From assembly GCF_009728735.1 (NCBI RefSeq), contig NZ_CP024636.1, positions 2,750,659 to 2,814,658 of the forward strand: a stretch of 64,000 bases of DNA, written 5' to 3'. This stretch comes from Pantoea phytobeneficialis (GTDB lineage: Bacteria > Pseudomonadota > Gammaproteobacteria > Enterobacterales > Enterobacteriaceae). Positions within the stretch are counted from its first letter, which is position 1; every line of letters starts with the position of its first letter. The notes beneath the pieces were generated by a model that ran no database searches, was not told the origin of the DNA, and saw only the letters and a program-made list of their open reading frames with translations. A program made the translations under genes and the position numbers. This document shows positions 1 to 9,064 of the stretch, one piece after another.

Positions 1-1839
1 GAAAGCGAAGAATCCTTTCTGGTTACGCTGGCAACGCAAATGGCGGCTTTGCTGTCGCAGTCGCAGCTTGGCCAGCTGTTCGGCCAATTTCGCCAGTCAC
101 GGGTAAAAGCCATTGCCGCAGCGCCCGGTGTGGCGGTGGCGCCGGGTTGGGTGGATGAAACCCAACCGTTGCTCGATCAGGTTTCCGCCGCTTCTACGCT
201 GGATGTGCAGCGCGAACGCGATCGTCTGGCGGTCGCCATGAGCGAGGCCGCCAATGAATTTCGTCGCTTCAGTAAACGTTTTACCGCCAGCGTGCAGAAA
301 GAGAGTGCGGCGATCTTCGATCTCTATTCGCACCTGCTGACGGATGCCCGACTGAAAAAAGATCTGTTCGCCGAGATCGAACGAGGATCGGTGGCCGAAT
401 GGGCAGTCAAAACGGTGATCGAGAAGTTTGCCGCGCAATTTGCCAGCTTGCAGGATCAATATCTGCGCGAGCGCGCCGGGGATTTGCGGGTATTGGGTCA
501 GCGCCTGTTATTCCACCTCGATGATACCCTGGTCGGCACCAATGCCTGGCCAGAACGTTTTGTTCTGGTGGCCGATGAATTGACCGCGACCACCCTGGCC
601 GAGTTGCCTCATGAACGCCTGGCAGGTGTGGTGGTGCGTGACGGCGCTGCGAACTCCCATGCGGCGATCCTGACGCGAGCAATGGGTATCCCGACGGTGA
701 TGGGGGCAGATATCCTGCCAGCCCAGCTCAACAAACGCTTACTGATCGTTGACGGTTATCGCGGCGAGTTGTTGATCGATCCTGAACCGGTGCTGGTGCA
801 GGAGTACCAAAGGCTAATCAGCGAAGAAAATGCGCTGAGTAAAATGGCCGAAGATGTGGTGGAGCAGCCGGGCGAACTGAAAAGCGGCGAACGGGTGCAG
901 GTCATGCTGAACGCCGGTCTTAGCCCGGAACATGAACAGGCGCTCGACAGTTGGGTTGATGGGATTGGCCTGTATCGCACCGAAATTCCCTTTATGTTGC
1001 AAAACGGCTTCCCGTCAGAAGAGGAGCAGGTGGCGCAATATCAGGGCATGTTGCAGCTGTTCCACAACAAACCGGTGACGTTACGTACCCTGGATATCGG
1101 CGCAGATAAGCAGCTGCCGTATATGCCAATCAGCGAAGAGAACCCCAGCCTGGGCTGGCGTGGTATCCGTTTAACACTTGATCAGCCAGAAATTTTTCTG
1201 GTGCAGGTCCGCGCCATGCTGCGCGCCAATGCGGCGTCTGGCAATCTCAGCATTCTGTTGCCGATGATCAGCCATATCGACGAGATCGAAGAAGCACGTC
1301 GCCTGATCGACCGCGCCGGACGGGAAGTGGAAGAGATGCTGGGCTACGTGATTCCTAAGCCGCGCATTGGTGTGATGATCGAAGTGCCGTCGATGCTATT
1401 TCTGATCCCGCATCTGGCGGATCGTATCGATTTTGTCTCTGTCGGTACTAACGATCTTACCCAGTATCTGCTGGCGGTGGATCGTAACAATACCCGTGTC
1501 GCCAACCTCTACGATCCGCTGCATCCGGCGATGCTGCGTGCGTTGCAATTGATTGCTCAGGAAGCCCACAAGGCCAAGCTTGAGCTCTGTCTGTGTGGTG
1601 AAATGGCCGGCGATCCGATGTGTGTTGCGCTGCTGGTGGGGCTGGGTTATTACCACCTCAGCATGAACGGAAAAAACATTCCGCGCGTCAAATACCTGCT
1701 GCGCCACCTCGATAAAGAGGACGCACAGAAGCTCAGCGAGCTGGGCGTGGCGGCAAATACGGTGTCGGAGGTGCGTCATCAGGTTTCGGCGTTTATGGAA
1801 CGGCGCGGTCTGGGCGGATTGATCCGTGGTGGTCGTTAA
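1..1839 (+). CDS. ptsP: Phosphoenolpyruvate-protein phosphotransferase PtsP (enzyme I-Ntr), 5' partial
   Basis: First component of the nitrogen-related phosphotransferase chain: it takes phosphate from PEP and passes it to NPr and then EIIA-Ntr in the cytoplasm. The frame is open from base 1, so the start and most of the N-terminal GAF sensor domain lie outside; the first visible residues (ESEESFLVTLATQ) match the end of that GAF domain in E. coli. The phosphohistidine is in the NSHAAILTRAMGIP motif (His codon 658-660), followed by the PEP-binding TIM barrel with GLYRTEIPFM and the GTNDLTQYLLAVDR signature. About 612 residues are present of the roughly 748 usual. The next genes are lgt and thyA, as in E. 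coli. The reading frame is intact; only the window edge truncates it. Confidence 0.96.
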   Translation, partial: ESEESFLVTLATQMAALLSQSQLGQLFGQFRQSRVKAIAAAPGVAVAPGWVDETQPLLDQVSAASTLDVQRERDRLAVAMSEAANEFRRFSKRFTASVQKESAAIFDLYSHLLTDARLKKDLFAEIERGSVAEWAVKTVIEKFAAQFASLQDQYLRERAGDLRVLGQRLLFHLDDTLVGTNAWPERFVLVADELTATTLAELPHERLAGVVVRDGAANSHAAILTRAMGIPTVMGADILPAQLNKRLLIVDGYRGELLIDPEPVLVQEYQRLISEENALSKMAEDVVEQPGELKSGERVQVMLNAGLSPEHEQALDSWVDGIGLYRTEIPFMLQNGFPSEEEQVAQYQGMLQLFHNKPVTLRTLDIGADKQLPYMPISEENPSLGWRGIRLTLDQPEIFLVQVRAMLRANAASGNLSILLPMISHIDEIEEARRLIDRAGREVEEMLGYVIPKPRIGVMIEVPSMLFLIPHLADRIDFVSVGTNDLTQYLLAVDRNNTRVANLYDPLHPAMLRALQLIAQEAHKAKLELCLCGEMAGDPMCVALLVGLGYYHLSMNGKNIPRVKYLLRHLDKEDAQKLSELGVAANTVSEVRHQVSAFMERRGLGGLIRGGR

Positions 1840-1872
1840 GGTTTACATTTCTGCGGCATATGTATGAAAACC

Positions 1873-1886
1873 CGCTGTGCTATGAT
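1873..1886 (+). promoter_or_regulatory. Extended -10 promoter candidate for lgt-thyA
   Basis: TATGAT at 1881-1886 is preceded by TGC, giving an extended -10 element in the 113-bp gap between ptsP and lgt. No good -35 is present at the right distance, which is tolerable for an extended -10 promoter. This is inferred from sequence only. Confidence 0.4.
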
Positions 1887-1952
1887 GCGCAGCTTTGATT
1901 GTATTGCCCTTGGCCACACCCGTTTTCAGGGCAGAAAATTTCATGGTGAAAG

Positions 1953-2834
1953 ATGACTAACGGCTATATCGCTTTTCCCCAATTTGACCCGGTGATTTTC
2001 TCCGTCGGTCCGATTTCGCTCCACTGGTACGGTTTAATGTATCTGGTGGGTTTTGTGTTCGCTATGTGGCTGGCGGTGCGTCGCGCTAACAAGCCTGGTA
2101 GCGGCTGGAAGAAAGAGGAAGTGGAGAACCTGCTGTACGCCGGTTTCCTTGGCGTTTTCCTCGGCGGGCGAATTGGTTATGTGCTGTTCTATAACCTGCC
2201 GCTGTTCCTTGAGAATCCGCTCTATCTGTTTAAAGTCTGGGATGGCGGCATGTCATTCCACGGTGGCTTGATTGGTGTGATCGTGGTGATGCTGGTGTTT
2301 GCCCGTCGTACCAAACGTACCTTCTTCCAGGTTTCTGATTTTATTGCGCCGCTGATCCCGTTTGGTCTGGGTGCGGGCCGTCTCGGTAACTTTATCAACG
2401 GTGAGCTGTGGGGCCGTGTGGCACCTGATTTTAAATTCGCCATGCTGTTCCCCGGTTCGCGCAGCGAGGATGTGGCATTGGCTGCCACTAACCCGCAGTA
2501 TCAGTCATTGCTGAACACCTACGGCGTGTTGCCGCGTCATCCGTCGCAGCTGTATGAATTGATGCTGGAAGGTGTGGTGCTGTTTATCATCCTCAATCTG
2601 TTTATTCGCAAGCCGCGCCCGATGGGTAGCGTCTCCGGCCTGTTCCTGATTGGTTACGGTGCGTTCCGTATTATCGTTGAATTCTTCCGCCAGCCGGATG
2701 CCCAGTTGGGTCTGTTCGACGGTGGTATCAGCATGGGGCAGATTCTCTCTACTCCGATGATTCTGGCCGGTGTGATTATGATGGTTTGGGCGTATCGTCG
2801 TCGCCCGCAGCAACAACCCCGCGAGGTAAAATGA
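1953..2834 (+). CDS. lgt: Prolipoprotein diacylglyceryl transferase
   Basis: Inner-membrane enzyme that moves diacylglycerol from phosphatidylglycerol to the lipobox cysteine of prolipoproteins, the first step of lipoprotein maturation. The protein has 293 residues with about seven hydrophobic segments. It carries the Lgt signature [12 protein letters not shown] near residues 140-151 (Arg143, Asn146) and the SFHGG motif with His103. The ATG start gives an N-terminus matching E. coli Lgt. The stop overlaps the thyA start (ATGA), so the two are translationally coupled as in other enterobacteria. Likely clients in this window are MltA and YgdI. Confidence 0.98.
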   Translation: MTNGYIAFPQFDPVIFSVGPISLHWYGLMYLVGFVFAMWLAVRRANKPGSGWKKEEVENLLYAGFLGVFLGGRIGYVLFYNLPLFLENPLYLFKVWDGGMSFHGGLIGVIVVMLVFARRTKRTFFQVSDFIAPLIPFGLGAGRLGNFINGELWGRVAPDFKFAMLFPGSRSEDVALAATNPQYQSLLNTYGVLPRHPSQLYELMLEGVVLFIILNLFIRKPRPMGSVSGLFLIGYGAFRIIVEFFRQPDAQLGLFDGGISMGQILSTPMILAGVIMMVWAYRRRPQQQPREVK

Positions 2835-3625
2835 AACAGTATCTGGATTTGATGCAACATGTGCTGAATGAAGGCGCAGAAAAGGCCGACCGTACCGGTA
2901 CCGGCACGCTTTCCATTTTTGGCCACCAGATGCGTTTCAATTTGCAGGATGGTTTCCCGCTGGTCACCACCAAGAAGTGTCATCTGCGCTCGATCATTCA
3001 TGAGCTGCTGTGGTTTCTGCAAGGTGATACCAACATTGGTTATCTGAAGGATAACAAGGTCACCATCTGGGATGAGTGGGCGGATGAGAACGGCGATCTT
3101 GGTCCGGTGTATGGTAAGCAGTGGCGCAGCTGGGGCAGCGCCAATGGCGAACAAATCGACCAGATTAGCCGGGTGATTGAGCAGTTGAAACGTGACCCGG
3201 ATTCGCGCCGAATCATTGTTTCGGCATGGAACGTAGGTGAACTGGACCAGATGGCGCTGGCACCTTGCCACGCATTTTTCCAGTTCTACGTAGCGAACGG
3301 CAAGCTCTCTTGCCAGCTTTATCAGCGTTCGTGCGATATCTTCCTTGGTCTGCCATTCAACATCGCCAGCTACGCGTTGCTGGTGCATATGGTGGCGCAG
3401 CAGTGTGACCTGGAAGTGGGTGATTTTGTCTGGACCGGTGGCGATACCCATTTGTACAGCAACCATCTGGAGCAGGCGCGCCTGCAACTGACCCGTGAAC
3501 CGCGCCCTCTGCCGAAGCTGATCATCAAACGTAAACCTGCCTCTATCTTTGACTATCAGTTCGAAGATTTCGAGATTGAAGGTTACGATCCCCATCCGGC
3601 CATCAAAGCGCCGGTCGCGATCTAA
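2831..3625 (+). CDS. thyA: Thymidylate synthase
   Basis: Converts dUMP to dTMP using 5,10-methylenetetrahydrofolate, the only de novo source of thymine nucleotides. At 264 residues it has the family length. The catalytic nucleophile is Cys146 in [12 protein letters not shown], and the dUMP-binding segments ([11 protein letters not shown] and the [17 protein letters not shown] region) are intact. I chose the start MKQYLDLM at 2831, four bases inside the end of lgt; an in-frame start 45 bases upstream would add residues lying inside lgt and absent from homologues. A short palindromic element follows the gene. Confidence 0.98.
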   Translation: MKQYLDLMQHVLNEGAEKADRTGTGTLSIFGHQMRFNLQDGFPLVTTKKCHLRSIIHELLWFLQGDTNIGYLKDNKVTIWDEWADENGDLGPVYGKQWRSWGSANGEQIDQISRVIEQLKRDPDSRRIIVSAWNVGELDQMALAPCHAFFQFYVANGKLSCQLYQRSCDIFLGLPFNIASYALLVHMVAQQCDLEVGDFVWTGGDTHLYSNHLEQARLQLTREPRPLPKLIIKRKPASIFDYQFEDFEIEGYDPHPAIKAPVAI

Positions 3626-3645
3626 TACCGCGTAGTGTGTCCCGT

Positions 3646-3669
3646 CGCGGCGCTATTTATCGCGCCGCG
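3646..3669. repeat. Degenerate REP-like palindrome downstream of thyA
   Basis: CGCGGCGC and GCGCCGCG form a perfect 8-bp stem around TATTTATC. It resembles half of the GGCGCGATTTATCGCGCC repeat found at convergent junctions elsewhere in the window. It may help end lgt-thyA transcription: the bases after the stem read GTACCTTTTC, a weak T tract. Confidence 0.55.
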
Positions 3670-3799
3670 CGTACCTTTTCAGATCGCCCTCGCAAAATTC
3701 TGTAACCCACTGTATTCACCTGGTATTTCCTGCGTACTCTTTTCCAGAGTACATTTTCTCGCCTTGAGCGAAACACGCCAGGCACGCATTCTGACGACC

Positions 3800-4270
3800 A
3801 TGAACAGAAACGATGAAAACGGCTTTACCTTGCCGGAACTGTTGGTGGTGATGGTGATTGCGGGCGTGCTGAGTCTGGGCGCGATGCAGGGATGGCAACG
3901 CTGGCAACAACAGCAACAACTTCGGGAAAGCGTGCTGCAACTCCAGGGCTTTTTATTACGGCTGCGTGCCTGGGCCAGTTGGCAAAATGCCGAGGCCAGC
4001 CTGTGGCTGCAACCAGGGAATACGGGCTGTATCGGCAGCGGTCCGCGTCCGTTGGACGGTTGTCAGTCAACATCTCGTTGGATATTTGTCCCACCACATG
4101 CCGGTGTGAAGCTGGTCAGCATCATCGGTGAGCCAGGATTCTATGGCCGCCGCGATGTAGCACGGGCTGGCAGTATTGATGTTGAAAGCAGCGCCGGCCG
4201 CTGGCGGGTGATCATTTCAGCGCGAGCACGTATTCGCGCCTGCCAGCCGGGAGAGAAGGGATGCGAATAA
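3800..4270 (+). CDS. ppdA: Prepilin-like protein PpdA
   Basis: Minor type IV-pilin-like protein, expected to be cut by a prepilin peptidase and held in the inner membrane. The leader MNRNDENG is followed by the cleavage/methylation motif G|FTLPE and a hydrophobic helix (LLVVMVIAGVL). The frame is open upstream, but the start at 3800 gives the short basic leader typical of prepilins and about 156 residues. It overlaps ppdB by 10 bp, making a compact ppdA-ppdB-ygdB-ppdC set ahead of recC. The four look like the minor (tip) pseudopilin set of type IV pilus or type II secretion machines. No major pilin or assembly genes are in the window, so the machine served is unknown. Confidence 0.88.
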   Translation: MNRNDENGFTLPELLVVMVIAGVLSLGAMQGWQRWQQQQQLRESVLQLQGFLLRLRAWASWQNAEASLWLQPGNTGCIGSGPRPLDGCQSTSRWIFVPPHAGVKLVSIIGEPGFYGRRDVARAGSIDVESSAGRWRVIISARARIRACQPGEKGCE

Positions 4271-4800
4271 ACCAGGCCGGTTTTAGCTTGTTGGAAATGT
4301 TGATGGCAATGGCGGTAGGGGCGGTGTTGATGGTAAGTGCCGGGCGTTTTTTACCGCTGTTGCTGGCAGAAAACCTGCGTTTACTACAGCGTGTACAACT
4401 GCAACAGGAACTACAGCAAATCACGCAAACGCTACAAAAAGCGTTGCGGCGAGCGGGTTATTGCAATGGGGAATGCAGTGGCCCGCCACTGACCATCCGG
4501 GAAAACGGCAGTTGTGTCTTGTTGCGCTGGGATGAAAACAGCAATGGCCGCTGGGAAGGCGTTGGCCATAGCGACAGTGATTTTTATGGTTACCGATTAC
4601 GCAGTGGTCAGCTTGAAATGCAGCGTGGCGTGGATGACTGCAATGGCAATGGCTGGGAACGTTTGACCGACCCTGAGTTTCTTGCGGTGGAACAGTTCAG
4701 AGTTGAGCGGGAGGCAAGGCGCCTGATGGTGCAGCTGACGGGCAAGGTGGCTGAACAATCACTTACGCAGGAGAGCTGGGTAACGGGGGAGAACCTGTGA
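4261..4800 (+). CDS. ppdB: Prepilin-like protein PpdB
   Basis: Second minor prepilin of the cluster, 179 residues. The leader MRINQAG is followed by FSLLEMLMAMAVGAVLMV, with the class III signal motif G|FSLLE and Glu at +5. The C-terminal part has cysteines and an acidic Asn/Gly stretch (DENSNGRWEGVG) reminiscent of the calcium-binding loops of GspJ-like pseudopilins; that comparison is inference. It starts inside ppdA and its TGA overlaps the GTG start of ygdB, so translation is probably coupled throughout. Confidence 0.88.
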   Translation: MRINQAGFSLLEMLMAMAVGAVLMVSAGRFLPLLLAENLRLLQRVQLQQELQQITQTLQKALRRAGYCNGECSGPPLTIRENGSCVLLRWDENSNGRWEGVGHSDSDFYGYRLRSGQLEMQRGVDDCNGNGWERLTDPEFLAVEQFRVEREARRLMVQLTGKVAEQSLTQESWVTGENL

Positions 4801-5216
4801 ATCAGGCTGGAAACAGTACGCTGGGAATGGTGCTGATGGTGTTGCTAATGGGGGGCCTGACCTTACAGGCTACACGTACCCGGCTGGCACAGGACATGGT
4901 GCTGGTTGCGGATGAACAACACTATCATCAGGATTTCTGGCAGGCAGCGGGCGCATTGCAATGGGGGACAGTGCAACACTGGCCGCACAGCCAGGGCTGG
5001 CAATGTCAGGATTGGGCAGCCGAAAAGTGGCGCAGTTGTCTGCTACGGATGGAGGGTGACAATGGTTTATTGCAGGGACATGGAACGGAACGGGAGCTGG
5101 CACTGTGGCATTGGGTGTCAATTCAGGGGAATCAGCTCAAACCACGGGCGCAGGGCTGGATTGACTACTGCCCGCTGGCCGACGCCGCATTATGCCAGGC
5201 AGCAACAGGGATTTAG
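4797..5216 (+). CDS. ygdB: YgdB-type minor pilin-like protein (DUF2509)
   Basis: Third member of the prepilin cluster, 139 residues, with a GTG start overlapping the ppdB stop. The N-terminus MNQAGNSTLGMVLMVLLMGG has the short leader and hydrophobic helix of a pilin but no Glu at position +5 after the Gly. GspK/PilX-type pilins, which cap the tip complex, also lack this Glu. Paired cysteines near the C-terminus (DYCPLADAALC) match E. coli YgdB. Its 3' end overlaps ppdC. The family assignment is solid; the exact role is unproven. Confidence 0.82.
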   Translation: MNQAGNSTLGMVLMVLLMGGLTLQATRTRLAQDMVLVADEQHYHQDFWQAAGALQWGTVQHWPHSQGWQCQDWAAEKWRSCLLRMEGDNGLLQGHGTERELALWHWVSIQGNQLKPRAQGWIDYCPLADAALCQAATGI

Positions 5217-5496
5217 TCTGGCGGAAACGCTGGTCGCGATGCTGTTGCTGGCGATGAGCATCAGCGCGTTGCTGCATTATCATCGGGCATTAACGTTGAG
5301 CTTTAGCCAACAATGGCAACAACGTCAGGCATGGCGGGTGGCGGGGCAGGCGTTGCTTGGACACGATGTACCCGGCTGGCAGATTCAGCGTCAGCAGCAA
5401 CTTCAGCCGGGAGGCTGTGTACTGGAACGCGCAACCGTCCGTGGTCCACAGCAGCGCACTGCGTCACTGGCAAGGTTGGATTGCACATCTCCCTGA
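5161..5496 (+). CDS. ppdC: Prepilin-like protein PpdC (probable TTG start)
   Basis: Fourth minor prepilin. The unmistakable part is QQQGFSLAETLVAMLLLAMS, with cleavage motif G|FSLAE and Glu at +5. No ATG or GTG lies close upstream in frame; the nearest plausible initiator is TTG at 5161, preceded by AGGGCTGGA, giving a 17-residue leader and about 111 residues, close to E. coli PpdC. Longer in-frame ATG starts would give leaders far too long for a prepilin and lie wholly inside ygdB. The reading frame is certain; the start is moderately certain. The gene ends 81 bp before recC. Confidence 0.78.
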   Translation: MTTARWPTPHYARQQQGFSLAETLVAMLLLAMSISALLHYHRALTLSFSQQWQQRQAWRVAGQALLGHDVPGWQIQRQQQLQPGGCVLERATVRGPQQRTASLARLDCTSP

Positions 5497-5577
5497 TTAT
5501 GTCCTTGCGGTAGGCATCCCCAATGATACAGGGTAGAGTGACCGGGCTGCGTCGTTTTTAATTTATCAGGAGTCTTC

Positions 5578-8500
5578 ATGTTCCGGGTTTACCACTCCAA
5601 TCAGCTTGACCTGTTAAAAGATCTGGCGGTCACGTTGATTAAATCAGAACCCCTTACAGACCCGCTGGCGGCTGAACAGGTTCTGGTACAAAGCCCCGGT
5701 ATGGCGCAATGGCTACAAATGGAACTGGCGAGCAGCTTTGGTATTGCGGCCAACATTGATTTTCCGCTCCCCGCCAGCTTTATCTGGAACATGTTTGTGC
5801 AGGTGCTGCCAGATATTCCGCAGGAAAGCGCCTTCACGAAAGCCAGCATGAGCTGGAAACTGATGCATCGCCTGCCCGCCCTGTTGGAGCAGGAAGCATT
5901 TCTGCCGCTGCGTCACTACCTGAACGACGACGATGATAAGCGTAAGCTGTATCAGCTCAGTGCTCGCGTTGCAGACCTGTTTGACCAGTATCTGGTCTAC
6001 CGATCGGACTGGCTCAATAGCTGGGAGCGCGGCGAGCTGATTGAAGGGTTGGGTGATTCGCAACAGTGGCAGGCAGCATTATGGCGCGACCTGGTCAGCT
6101 TCACCGAAAGCCTTGGTCAGCCGCTCTGGCACCGTGCCAATTTATATGCGCGCTTTATCCGGACACTGGAGCAGGCAGACAGCCCGCCGCCAGGCTTGCC
6201 GCAGCGCGTATTTATTTGCGGGATTTCGGCACTGCCGCCGGTTTATTTGCAGGCGCTGGAGGCGTTGGGGCGCCACATCGATATTCATCTGCTGTTCACC
6301 AATCCCTGTCGTCATTACTGGGGGGACATTCAGGATTACGCATTTCTGGCTAAGCTCCAGAGCCGTCAGCGCCGCCGACTTCATTCCAATGAACAGCAAT
6401 CGCTGTTTCGCGATCCTGCGTTGGCCTCGTCGCTGTTTAATGACGCGGGTGAACAACAATTAACGAATCCGCTGCTCGCATCGTGGGGCAAGTTAGGGCG
6501 CGATAATCTTTTCCTGCTCAGTCAGATGGACGCGGCTACAAACGATATTGATGCTTTTGTCGACATCCCCACAGATACTTTGCTGCATGCGTTGCAGGCG
6601 GATTTACTTGACCTGGAAGATAATGCGGTAATTGGTGTCAACGCCGGGGAACTGGCAAACAGCCAGGGGAAGCGTTTGCTGGATCCGCAGGATCATTCGC
6701 TGACCATTCAGGTGTGCCATAGCGCCCAGCGTGAAGTGGAAATTTTGCAGGACCATTTATTGGCGCTGATGGAAGCCGATCCAAACCTGAAGCCGCGCGA
6801 TATCATCGTGATGGTGGCAGATATCGACAGCTACGCTCCCTTTATCCAGGCGGTGTTCGCCAGCGCACCATCATCGCGTTATTTGCCGTTCGCCATCTCT
6901 GACCGCCGTGCCAGCCAGGCACATCCGGCGATCCTGGCGTTGCTGAGTTTACTCGCACTGCCGGAGAGTCGCTTCGCTTCGGAAGAAGTGCTGGCGCTGT
7001 TGGAGGTTCCGGCACTGGCGCAGCGCTTCTCGGTGGATGAAAGCGGATTACGCCTGCTGCGCCGTTGGGTGATGGAATCCGGGATTCGTTGGGGGCTGGA
7101 TGATGCCAGCGTGGAAGCACTGGCACTCCCGGTCACCGGGCAGCACACCTGGCGTTTTGGTTTGCAGCGTATGCTACTGGGCTATGCGCTGGAAAGTCGC
7201 AACGGCGACTGGCAAGGCATCCTGCCTTATGACGAATCCACCGGATTAATTGCCGAACTGGCGGGGCATCTGGCGGAGTTGCTGGCAAAACTCGATGACT
7301 GGCGTACGCGACTGGCGCAGGAGCGTACCCTTAATGACTGGTTGCCGCTATGCCGTGAAATGATCGAGAGTTTCTTCAGCGGTGATAGTGAAAGCGAAGT
7401 GGCGCTAATGCTGGTGGAAACCCAGTGGAAACAGATCATTGAGCAGGGCATGCAGGCCTCTTATCAACAGGCGATTCCTGTGACGTTACTGCGCGATGAG
7501 TTACGTTCACGGCTCGATCAGCAACGCATCAGTCAACGTTTCCTTGCAGGCCCGGTTAATTTCTGTACGCTGATGCCGATGCGTTCGATCCCGTTTAAGG
7601 TGGTGTGTTTGTTAGGGATGAACGATGGTGTTTACCCCCGCACTCTGGCACCGCTTGGCTTTGATCTGATGCAACAGCAGATGCGCAAAGGCGATCGTAG
7701 CCGCCGTGATGATGACCGCTATCTGTTCCTTGAAGCGTTAATTTCCGCGCAGCAGCAGCTGTATATCAGCTACATCGGCCGTGCCATTCAGGATAATACC
7801 GAGCGCTATCCCTCGGTATTGGTCACGGAGTTGGTTGACTATCTCGGTCAGAGCTTCTGTCTGCCGGGGGATGAAGCCTGTGAACCGGATGTCAGCGAGC
7901 AGCGCGTGCGCGAACATTTGCAGACGCTGCACAGCCGTATGCCATTTGCCCCTGAAAACTATTTGCCGGGGCGTAATGGGCAAAGTTTTGCCGCTGAGTG
8001 GTTACCTGCCGCTGCAGGGCAGGGTGAGGCGCAGCCTGATTTTGTCCAGCCATTGGATGCGCTGCCACTCACCACATTGTCGCTGGAGCAACTTTTGCGT
8101 TTCTGGCGTCATCCGGTACGTGCCTGGTTTCAGCAACGGCTGGGGGTGGCTTTCTGGATGGAGGAGAGTGAGTTGCCTGACAGCGAACCTTTCGCCCCTG
8201 ACAGCCTCGAACGTTATCAGATCAACGCGCAGTTGCTGAATACCCTGGTTGCCGGAGAGGATCCTGCACAGTTATATGCCCGTCATCGCGCGGCGGGTAA
8301 CCTGCCTTATGGCGCTTTTGGGGAACTTTTCTGGCAAAGCCAGACCGAAGAGATGCAGGAAGTGGCCGCTGAGGTCAGTGGACAACGTCAGATATCGGAA
8401 AGCTGGGAAGTGAATCTACGGCTTGGTGATGTGCAGTTGACCGGCTGGCTTACGCAGGTGCAAGCTGATGGACTGCTGCGCTGGCGTCCCGGCGTACTCA

Positions 8501-8958
8501 ATATGAATGATGGCTTACTGTTGTGGCTGGAGCATCTGGTGTATTGCGCGCTGGGAGGCAGTGGCGAAAGCCGGATGTATGGGCGTAAACAGAGCCACTG
8601 GCGTTTTAACGCACTTCCTTGTGACCAGGCGCTGAGTTTGTTGCAGGAGTATGTGGCCGGGTATCAGGTAGGATTAGCACAGCCACTGATGCTGTTGAAT
8701 AAATCCGGCGGAGCCTGGCTGGAAGCGAGTTTTGATGCCAAAACCCGCCAGTTACTGGATGACGAGGCGACGCAGAAAAAAGCGCGCAGTCGGCTGTTAC
8801 AGGCCTGGCAGGGTGGTTTCCAACTGGAAGGTGAGGGCAGTGATCCTTACCTCCAGCGTCTGAGCCGTGTGCTTGATGACACGGCATTACAGGCAATCAC
8901 TGAGGCGGCACGACGCTGGTATTTGCCAGTACGTCTGGCGCATCAGGATGATGAATAG
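5578..8958 (+). CDS. recC: Exodeoxyribonuclease V subunit gamma (RecC)
   Basis: Scaffold and Chi-recognition subunit of RecBCD, which unwinds and trims double-strand ends and loads RecA. The protein has 1126 residues, near the usual 1122. The N-terminus MFRVYHSNQLDLLKDL and the helicase-like but catalytically inactive folds match RecC, for example the MPMRSIPFKVVCLLGMNDGVYPR segment. A clear ribosome site (AGGAG) precedes the ATG. It is followed after 106 bp by ptrA and then recB and recD, the standard enterobacterial arrangement. Confidence 0.97.
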   Translation: MFRVYHSNQLDLLKDLAVTLIKSEPLTDPLAAEQVLVQSPGMAQWLQMELASSFGIAANIDFPLPASFIWNMFVQVLPDIPQESAFTKASMSWKLMHRLPALLEQEAFLPLRHYLNDDDDKRKLYQLSARVADLFDQYLVYRSDWLNSWERGELIEGLGDSQQWQAALWRDLVSFTESLGQPLWHRANLYARFIRTLEQADSPPPGLPQRVFICGISALPPVYLQALEALGRHIDIHLLFTNPCRHYWGDIQDYAFLAKLQSRQRRRLHSNEQQSLFRDPALASSLFNDAGEQQLTNPLLASWGKLGRDNLFLLSQMDAATNDIDAFVDIPTDTLLHALQADLLDLEDNAVIGVNAGELANSQGKRLLDPQDHSLTIQVCHSAQREVEILQDHLLALMEADPNLKPRDIIVMVADIDSYAPFIQAVFASAPSSRYLPFAISDRRASQAHPAILALLSLLALPESRFASEEVLALLEVPALAQRFSVDESGLRLLRRWVMESGIRWGLDDASVEALALPVTGQHTWRFGLQRMLLGYALESRNGDWQGILPYDESTGLIAELAGHLAELLAKLDDWRTRLAQERTLNDWLPLCREMIESFFSGDSESEVALMLVETQWKQIIEQGMQASYQQAIPVTLLRDELRSRLDQQRISQRFLAGPVNFCTLMPMRSIPFKVVCLLGMNDGVYPRTLAPLGFDLMQQQMRKGDRSRRDDDRYLFLEALISAQQQLYISYIGRAIQDNTERYPSVLVTELVDYLGQSFCLPGDEACEPDVSEQRVREHLQTLHSRMPFAPENYLPGRNGQSFAAEWLPAAAGQGEAQPDFVQPLDALPLTTLSLEQLLRFWRHPVRAWFQQRLGVAFWMEESELPDSEPFAPDSLERYQINAQLLNTLVAGEDPAQLYARHRAAGNLPYGAFGELFWQSQTEEMQEVAAEVSGQRQISESWEVNLRLGDVQLTGWLTQVQADGLLRWRPGVLNMNDGLLLWLEHLVYCALGGSGESRMYGRKQSHWRFNALPCDQALSLLQEYVAGYQVGLAQPLMLLNKSGGAWLEASFDAKTRQLLDDEATQKKARSRLLQAWQGGFQLEGEGSDPYLQRLSRVLDDTALQAITEAARRWYLPVRLAHQDDE

Positions 8959-9064
8959 CAATCGGGTGACGGTGTGACAGGATGTCGTCCCCACCACAAT
9001 AAAAAAGTCATTTTTTGACCGCCGGGTGCACAGCCAGCGGTAAAGGGTAACGTAAGGGGTTTAA

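Noticed and set aside
2786..2830. A 15-codon N-terminal extension of ThyA
   Set aside because: The extension lies in the lgt coding region; the ATG at 2831 gives the universal ThyA N-terminus.
3635..3799. A 55-codon extension of PpdA, and an even longer extension of GudD into gudX
   Set aside because: Both are open frame only; prepilin leaders are short, and GudD homologues begin at [15 protein letters not shown] sequence with a ribosome site at 38476-38486.
4906..5160. A longer PpdC beginning at an ATG inside ygdB
   Set aside because: It would place about 100 residues before the prepilin cleavage motif, incompatible with prepilin processing.
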